From: Pontixanthobacter luteolus
GTDB taxonomy: Bacteria > Pseudomonadota > Alphaproteobacteria > Sphingomonadales > Sphingomonadaceae
DNA length: 64,000 bases
NCBI RefSeq assembly: GCF_009828095.1
Contig: NZ_WTYP01000001.1
Location: 496,001-560,000 of the forward strand
Reading direction: 5' to 3'
A program made the translations under genes and the position numbers. Every line of letters starts with the position of its first letter. The stretch's first letter is position 1. This document shows positions 58,890 through 64,000 of the stretch, piece after piece. The notes beneath the pieces were generated by a model. It was not told the origin of the DNA. It did no database searches and worked only from the letters and a program-made list of their open reading frames with translations.

Positions 58890-60263
58890 ATGTTCAGGAA
58901 CGTTTTTCCTTGCCTTGCCGCTGCGGCAATCTGTGCAATTAGTCCGCCGCTTGCCGCCCAGGAAAACTCCGGGGGCGCTGCTGCTGAGGCAGCAGGCGTT
59001 AGCGCGCCAGCCGCGCAGGACGTTTACACGCTGAGCCCGGCGGAACTGTTCGAATTCGCAGAACAAGCGCGTGCTGCCGGGAATTTCGATCTCGCGGCGA
59101 AGGCTTACACCGCTCTTACCGAACTGCCGGATATGCCGCTGCGGAACGAAGCGCGTTTTCGGCACGCAATGATGCTTGCCGATCAGCAGCAGGACTATCG
59201 CGGTGCGGCTGTGCTGCTGCGCCAGATACTCGACGAACAGCCCGATACCGCGCGTGTGCGGGTAGAGCTGGCACGGATGCAGGCGATGATGGGCAATCTC
59301 GGCGCGGCAGAAAAGGAACTGCGGGCGGCGCAGGCGGCGGGCCTCCCGCCAGAGGTTGAGCGGCTGGTTCGTTTCTATGCCAGCGCGCTCAATGCCCGCA
59401 AGCCATTCGGGTTCAATATCGACTTCGCGATTGCGCCGGACAGCAATATCAACCGCGCGACCCGGTCCGATACGCTTGGCACGATCATCGGCGATTTCCA
59501 ATTGTCCGAAGACGCGCAGGAAAAATCCGGCATCGGCATCGCTGCCCGCGGGCAGGCCTATCTCAAGGCCGGATTGGCAGAGAATGCAGAGCTGCTGGTT
59601 CGGGCCAGCGCGAATGGGCGGTTCTACGAAAATGGCGACTTCGATGATTATATCGCGTCCATCCAGGCAGGGCCGCAGATTGCCATCGGGAAAGACCGTC
59701 TGGACATCGCCGCCACGGCCAGCTGGCGGTGGTTCGGGCGCGATCCTTACACCGTGTCCTATGGCGCGACCGCCAATTACCGGCATCCGGTGGGCAAAAG
59801 GGCGCAGATCAATGTGCAAGGCGCGGCGATCCGCACGAAAGACCGGCTGAACGATCTGCGTTCGAACGATCGATACCAGCTTGAAATCGGTCTCGACCGT
59901 GCATTTACCAGCAAGTTCGGCGGCGGGATTGGCCTGTCGGGCTATCGCGCAGTCGCCAACGATCCGGGGTACTCAACCGCAAGCGGCAGCCTGAACACCT
60001 ATCTGTTCCGCGAATTGGGCCGGACAACGGCGGTGCTGCGCGCAGGTTATGACCGTCTCGAGGCCGACAAGCGGCTGTTCCTGTATCCCACGCGGCGGGT
60101 CGATGACCGGTTCAGCGCGAGCCTGTCCGGCACGTTCAGGGATTTGAGAATTGGTGCCTTCGCGCCGCTCGCCAAAGTGAGCTTCGAACGGAATTTCTCG
60201 ACCGTGGAAATTTACGACTATCAGCGCCTAGCAGCGGAATTCGGGGTGGCTGCTGCATTCTGA
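58890..60263 (+). CDS. Surface lipoprotein assembly modifier (SLAM, DUF560)
   Basis: SLAM proteins are outer-membrane translocons that move certain lipoproteins to the cell surface. The product has a signal peptide ending LAAQE, a periplasmic helical (TPR-like) N-domain with FAEQARAAGNFDLAAKAY, VELARMQAMMGNLGAAEKEL (about residues 50-150), then a barrel domain starting at PFGFNIDFAIAPDSNIN, the DUF560 signature, and ending in a C-terminal Phe. ATG 58890 gives a compact signal peptide; ATG 58854 is an alternative. The next gene on the same strand encodes a lipoprotein that looks like its cargo. Confidence 0.83.
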   Translation: MFRNVFPCLAAAAICAISPPLAAQENSGGAAAEAAGVSAPAAQDVYTLSPAELFEFAEQARAAGNFDLAAKAYTALTELPDMPLRNEARFRHAMMLADQQQDYRGAAVLLRQILDEQPDTARVRVELARMQAMMGNLGAAEKELRAAQAAGLPPEVERLVRFYASALNARKPFGFNIDFAIAPDSNINRATRSDTLGTIIGDFQLSEDAQEKSGIGIAARGQAYLKAGLAENAELLVRASANGRFYENGDFDDYIASIQAGPQIAIGKDRLDIAATASWRWFGRDPYTVSYGATANYRHPVGKRAQINVQGAAIRTKDRLNDLRSNDRYQLEIGLDRAFTSKFGGGIGLSGYRAVANDPGYSTASGSLNTYLFRELGRTTAVLRAGYDRLEADKRLFLYPTRRVDDRFSASLSGTFRDLRIGAFAPLAKVSFERNFSTVEIYDYQRLAAEFGVAAAF

Positions 60264-60374
60264 TTGAACGATGACGCTATGGTACAATGAGACACTTGTT
60301 TTCCAGACTATTACTGACCGAATTGCCGTGAATGCGGGGCAGAGCGTTCGGCGCACATGCCATCCTTTCCGGTC

Positions 60375-60380
60375 TATAAT
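60375..60380 (+). promoter_or_regulatory. Perfect -10 box before the TbpB-like lipoprotein gene
   Basis: TATAAT at 60375-60380 is a consensus -10, with CGCACA 17 bases upstream (60352-60357) as a poor -35. It lies 46 bases before the lipoprotein start, so the cargo gene may have its own promoter inside the SLAM-lipoprotein gap. Confidence 0.45.
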
Positions 60381-60425
60381 TGCGGGCGGACCTTGCGCCG
60401 CCCAGGGTTTTGGGGAGCAAAAACC

Positions 60426-62978
60426 ATGAAGAATTACAGGGTCGCACTGCAGGCTACGGTCTGCGCAATGTCGCTTACACTGGCTGCTTGTGGCGGCGGA
60501 GGCGGCGGAACAGTCAGTACGCCGCCCCCGACAGGCGGTGGTGGTGGTGGCACGCCAACGCCAACCCCGACCCCGACCCCGACACCGACTCCCCCACCGA
60601 GCAGCGGCAATTCGGACCTGCTCGGCACTTTGCAGAGCGAGAACTTCACCAACACCGCGACGCGCGCATCCCTGACTGTCAACGGCACGAACCGCACTGT
60701 GTCGCAGCAAGCGATCACCGCGCAGATCACCTACAACGCCAACGACAGCAGCTACCAGTTGGTGACACCGACCGGCACGATTACCTTCTCCGCCAGCGAT
60801 ATCGACAATGCGCAAAGCAACACCGGGTCGATCGTTTATGTGAAAACCAATGGAGACCGGACGGATTCGCTGACCCTGACGCGGCCGGGCACATCCGGCC
60901 CGATTACCTACCAATATGTCGGCAGCGCGTTTTGGCAGCGCACAGAAGTTGGCACGACATCTGGTGCGGGTTCGATTGATTCGATCGTCTACGGGGTCGA
61001 AACCCCCAATGCAGACGTGCCGCGCACCGGATCTGCTGACTATGCTATCGACCTGATTGGCGCGATCACCACGGGCGACAATGTCTCGGGCCTTGCGGGT
61101 ACCGGGACGGCCAGCGTTGATTTCGCCAGCGGCAATTTGGTGTTTATCGGCAGTCTGACGCTCGCACCGTTCCAGAACGGAGCCAGCTCTTTCAGTGGAC
61201 AGGCAAGTCTTTCTGCCAGCGCCAACAGTTTCAGCGGCGTATTCACCCTGCAGGATTTCGGTCAGTTCGACGGTGCAATCGCCGGGCGCCTGTTCGGCCC
61301 CGGGGCAGAGGAAATCGGCGCTGCATGGTCGGCCCAGAACGGTGACAACAGCCGCGTTGCCACTGGCACCATCATGGGCCGGCGTGATGAAACGCCGCCC
61401 AATTCCCAGTTCAACCCGAACGGAAACATCCTGACCAACAGCCAGTCGTTCTCGATTCAGGAACGGGTGCTTGATTTCGCACTGAACGGATCGGTTGGCG
61501 GGCAGCAGCCAGCTGGCAGTTTCTCTGCCCAGAACGTGACGCAGAGCGCGTTGCTGCTGCGCTATGACGCAGACCGTAACGAATTCGTGTTCAGCGCTGA
61601 CGACACCACGGGGGTGTATTCGGTACAGAACCAGCGGTTCGAAACGCTCGGCCCGCAGGATACCGCGAGTTTCGATTCTGGCGGTCTGACCTATGTCCAG
61701 GCCGGTGCCTGGCGCCTGTTCAGCCCGGATCAAAACCCTGACTATCGCTATTCCTTCTTTACCTACGGCTTTGCGACACCGGCGGGTGATGTGCCGACCA
61801 CCGGCAGCGCGGCTTACCGTCTCAGCTTTGGCGGAACAGCGGTCGATAACGACATCGCCAATCCGGTCCGGATCAGCGGTGATGGTGTCCTTCGTGTCGA
61901 TTTCGGCTCGATGACGCTGGACCTGTCCGGCGGGCTGACCTTCGAGGAACGGATTTTCCTGTCCGGTGTCCCGCAATTTACCGGCTCGGGTTCGCTTTCC
62001 GGCACTGGCGCAATCGGATCGAGCGCGCGCGATTTCTCCGGCACCTTGGCCTTTGACGGGCTGGGCAATTACACCGGCACGTTCGACGGCTTGTTCTACG
62101 GCCCGGATGCACAGGAAGTCGGCGCGACCTGGGAAGCGAGCGATGGTACTGACCGCGCCGCCGGAACATTCATCGGTGAAGAAGATGACAGCATCCTCTC
62201 CAGCGATCAGACGCTGGCCGGCGCGACTGAGCCGCTCGACATGGTGGGCCGCCGCCTGCGGGCCGGCATTTACGAAGGCGAAGCCAGTATTTCCTTCGAT
62301 CCGGCCAACGGGCAATTCGTTTTCCGAACAGAAAACTTTGCCGCGCCGAACGAGCAAGAGGTTATCACGCTGTCCGATGCGAATATCGTGGCGGCCGAAT
62401 CCACTGCTTCGCGGACCTATTACCGGACGACCGGCAACACTGCGGTCGAAGGGTTCATCTTTACACCGGGTGCGAGCAACCCCGTACTCGAACTGACCTA
62501 TTCCTCGTTCGCGCAGCTCAACCTGCGGGAAAGCAGCGCGCAGGGTGACCGTAACGAAAGCTATTACTTCGTGTTCGGTGTCGAAACGGCTGCGGCGGCG
62601 CTGCCAAAGGCGGGGTCAGCAAGCTATTCGGGCATCGTGTTCGGTGACGGCGAAAACTCCGCAACCGGCTATGTCGGGGAAATCGGCGGAACCAGCGCGC
62701 TTACTGCCGACTTTGCCGCTGGCTCGCTGGTGATGACGCTGGACATGAGTCAGGCTGATGCGGCCAATACATTCATCGGCACTGCGATTTTCGACGGTAG
62801 CATCGCCACCAATGGCTTCTTCGGTTCGACGCAGCAAAACGATCCGTTCCGCGGCAGCATGAGGGGCCACTTCTTCGGCAGAGATGCCGCGGAATATGGT
62901 GCCGTGTTCGACGTGCTGCGTGATGACGCAAGCGGCCGCTCAACTTTCAGAGGCGTGTCGGTCGGCAAGAAAGACTGA
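60426..62978 (+). CDS. Three-module TbpB-like surface lipoprotein, candidate SLAM cargo
   Basis: The product has a signal with lipobox LAAC (Cys22) followed by a Gly run, then a Pro-Thr repeat linker (about 45-60), as in surface-exposed lipoproteins. The body has three related modules. Each ends with a box like GRLFGPGAEEIGAAW, GLFYGPDAQEVGATW or GHFFGRDAAEYGAVF (about residues 287, 555 and 814). Each also has a shared YGVETPNADVPRTGSADY-type motif. The end boxes match the transferrin-binding protein B-like beta-barrel family. ATG 60426 has GGGGAG nearby. Its ligand is unknown; no TonB-dependent receptor stands directly beside it. It is 850 residues long. Confidence 0.83.
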   Translation: MKNYRVALQATVCAMSLTLAACGGGGGGTVSTPPPTGGGGGGTPTPTPTPTPTPTPPPSSGNSDLLGTLQSENFTNTATRASLTVNGTNRTVSQQAITAQITYNANDSSYQLVTPTGTITFSASDIDNAQSNTGSIVYVKTNGDRTDSLTLTRPGTSGPITYQYVGSAFWQRTEVGTTSGAGSIDSIVYGVETPNADVPRTGSADYAIDLIGAITTGDNVSGLAGTGTASVDFASGNLVFIGSLTLAPFQNGASSFSGQASLSASANSFSGVFTLQDFGQFDGAIAGRLFGPGAEEIGAAWSAQNGDNSRVATGTIMGRRDETPPNSQFNPNGNILTNSQSFSIQERVLDFALNGSVGGQQPAGSFSAQNVTQSALLLRYDADRNEFVFSADDTTGVYSVQNQRFETLGPQDTASFDSGGLTYVQAGAWRLFSPDQNPDYRYSFFTYGFATPAGDVPTTGSAAYRLSFGGTAVDNDIANPVRISGDGVLRVDFGSMTLDLSGGLTFEERIFLSGVPQFTGSGSLSGTGAIGSSARDFSGTLAFDGLGNYTGTFDGLFYGPDAQEVGATWEASDGTDRAAGTFIGEEDDSILSSDQTLAGATEPLDMVGRRLRAGIYEGEASISFDPANGQFVFRTENFAAPNEQEVITLSDANIVAAESTASRTYYRTTGNTAVEGFIFTPGASNPVLELTYSSFAQLNLRESSAQGDRNESYYFVFGVETAAAALPKAGSASYSGIVFGDGENSATGYVGEIGGTSALTADFAAGSLVMTLDMSQADAANTFIGTAIFDGSIATNGFFGSTQQNDPFRGSMRGHFFGRDAAEYGAVFDVLRDDASGRSTFRGVSVGKKD

Positions 62979-63003
62979 TCTTCGCGTATCCGGATTGCAC
63001 TAA

Positions 63004-63037
63004 AGAGGGGAAGGCGTCGCTGCCTTCCCCTCTTTTT
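63004..63037 (+). terminator. Strong intrinsic terminator after the lipoprotein gene
   Basis: A perfect 12-bp stem, AGAGGGGAAGGC (63004-63015) with GCCTTCCCCTCT (63022-63033), closes on GTCGCT and is followed by a run of T (63033-63037). The A-rich left flank also allows it to stop transcription of the opposite strand. Confidence 0.92.
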
Positions 63038-63057
63038 GTTTCCAGTTTCAGGCCGCC

Positions 63058-63846
63058 TCAGGCCGTCATTCGCGGATCTTCATACGAACCGTTCAGGAAG
63101 ATATTTGCACGTCTTTCGCTGCGATAGATCAAGCCTTTTGCGGTCGCGCCGCCTGCGGAATGATAATGCAGTTCATCGGCTATGGATTGATGGTCGCCGG
63201 CTGAAATAGCCTCGTTCAACTTTGGGCTACGCTCTTGCGAGACGCTTCCCTGTCCCACGTTGAACACAAGATCGACCAGCGCATCGAATTCGTGTTGGAA
63301 AAGCGGAAGATCGCCGACAAGGTCGCTAACTGTTTTTTCGGCGTGTTCGAGATCCGCTTCGAGCAGTTCCATGACCCGTTCGTCCGAGATAGTATCGCCC
63401 AAGCTGAGTCCATCCGACGCGGTCACGAGGTGGCCGACGCCAACAGTCAAGTTGCCCGCAACATCGCGGTACACGTCGTGCCGGACGCCTTCCTCCTCCA
63501 TCATGGCGCGCTTGAGTTCCGCGCTGGCTCTCATGGAGTCGGTTTGCGTGCGTGTCTCGATCATCCATGCCTGCGGCGCCGAGCTGCTAAACTGGGGTTC
63601 TACCGCGCCACTTGCTGCGGCCTGTATGCCGGCTGCGCTGACGGACATCGCGAGCGCGATCTTGCGCTTGCGCATATGAACCCGTTCGCCTTTCAACGTG
63701 CGGGCCAGCTTGGCTTGCCGGCGGCGTCTGCGGCGGTCTTTCAGCCGGGTAATAAGCGGTGCGATACCTTGCCGGCGGTTCTCGAACCGTAATCTGGGCA
63801 GGATTTGCGGGGCTGGTGATCTGGTCTTTGACGGATAGGCGATCAC
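63058..63846 (-). CDS. GH24 (T4-type) lysozyme with membrane-anchoring N-terminus
   Basis: The C-terminal domain is a glycoside hydrolase 24 muramidase. The catalytic arrangement E-x8-D-x5-T is present: Glu119 in MMEEEGVRHD, Asp128 and Thr134 in RDVAGNLTVGVGHL. QHEFDALVDLVFNVG is also typical. The N-terminus is unusual: about 57 Arg-rich residues and then a hydrophobic segment IALAMSVSAAGIQAAASG. GTG 63846 overlaps the stop of a 47-codon ORF and has GAAGAG upstream; ATG 63675 would leave just the anchor. Phage-like enzymes of this type are often carried by alphaproteobacterial chromosomes. Confidence 0.85.
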   Translation of the reverse strand: MIAYPSKTRSPAPQILPRLRFENRRQGIAPLITRLKDRRRRRRQAKLARTLKGERVHMRKRKIALAMSVSAAGIQAAASGAVEPQFSSSAPQAWMIETRTQTDSMRASAELKRAMMEEEGVRHDVYRDVAGNLTVGVGHLVTASDGLSLGDTISDERVMELLEADLEHAEKTVSDLVGDLPLFQHEFDALVDLVFNVGQGSVSQERSPKLNEAISAGDHQSIADELHYHSAGGATAKGLIYRSERRANIFLNGSYEDPRMTA

Positions 63847-63986
63847 GCATTCTCTTCGATGGTGATGTTTGCATCGTCCAGAAGCGGTGCCCTGAATTCT
63901 GTGTCCCGATCCTGACCGGAATCGGCTTGCGGTTTCTCCGGGCTGTCGGATGGGCTGCGGTACGGGGTGATATAGCCATATGGCAT
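63843..63986 (-). CDS. Small 47-codon ORF coupled to the GH24 lysozyme
   Basis: The frame from ATG 63986 to TGA 63843-63845 encodes a 47-residue protein of no known family, opening MPYGYITPYRS and ending in an acidic part DDANITIEENA. AAAGGA lies 8-9 bases upstream. The TGA overlaps the GTG of the lysozyme gene (GTGA), a common coupling junction. It has no signal or membrane segment. The upstream region lies beyond the window. Confidence 0.5.
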   Translation of the reverse strand: MPYGYITPYRSPSDSPEKPQADSGQDRDTEFRAPLLDDANITIEENA

Positions 63987-64000
63987 GTAGGTGTTCCTTT

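Noticed and set aside
56337-59819. A 1160-residue open frame that would add 409 residues before the M3 peptidase
   Set aside because: The added part is antisense to the SLAM gene. ATG 58592 has a ribosome binding site and a clear lipoprotein signal.
60541-60600. Short Pro-Thr coding repeat as a phase-variation tract
   Set aside because: The repeat unit is 6 bases, so changes in copy number stay in frame and would only alter linker length.

Overview
The window looks like chromosomal DNA of an alphaproteobacterium, most likely Sphingomonadales and probably Erythrobacteraceae. The reasons are the GC-rich coding style, the str-S10-spc-alpha ribosomal superoperon order with adk after secY, and a single TCA operon carrying mdh, sucD, sucA, sucB and lpd. 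The taxonomic name is an inference from gene content and was not checked by any search. No rRNA, tRNA, CRISPR array, prophage or insertion sequence was found.

Region by region. Bases 1-7740 hold housekeeping and accessory genes: an exported S9 peptidase, ApaG, an animal-type heme peroxidase divergent from a LysR regulator, a membrane-anchored EEP-fold hydrolase, a GNAT acetyltransferase and a small Tyr-rich lipoprotein. Bases 8149-30257 hold the ribosomal supercluster: rpsL, rpsG, fusA, tuf, rpsJ through rpmD, rplO, secY, adk, then an SRPBCC protein and gdhA, then rpsM, rpsK, rpoA and rplQ. This cluster contains several terminator-like hairpins and structured leaders, two candidate promoters with a shared AGCGCGCC tail, and two unusual ribosomal-protein extensions: an acidic L3 tail and an Ala/Glu plus Arg/Gly-rich S5 head. 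Bases 30384-34166 hold a GbsR-type regulator with a perfect 20-bp palindrome over its own start codon, followed by a DUF4166 protein, a saccharopine-dehydrogenase-like protein and a serine hydrolase. Bases 34304-35694 hold two tandem paralogous exported basic proteins.

Bases 35701-47388 are all on the minus strand. They carry the 2-oxoglutarate dehydrogenase operon (mdh, a small exported protein, sucD, sucA, sucB, lpd) followed by a membrane protein, an amidase, a PepSY membrane protein and a TRIC/UPF0126 channel-like protein. The position where sucC usually sits holds a different gene. Bases 47697-51429 hold a GGDEF-EAL protein, a small conserved-looking protein and a SleB-type cell-wall hydrolase.

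Bases 51532-56335 form a vitamin B12 uptake unit: promoter, cobalamin riboswitch, btuB, btuF, btuC and btuD, with the coding sequences overlapping stop-to-start. Bases 56337-63986 hold an M3 peptidase lipoprotein, a SLAM/DUF560 outer-membrane protein next to a large surface-lipoprotein candidate made of three tandem TbpB-like modules, and a GH24 lysozyme translationally coupled to a 47-codon ORF. The SLAM plus three-module lipoprotein pair is the best candidate in the window for an undescribed system.
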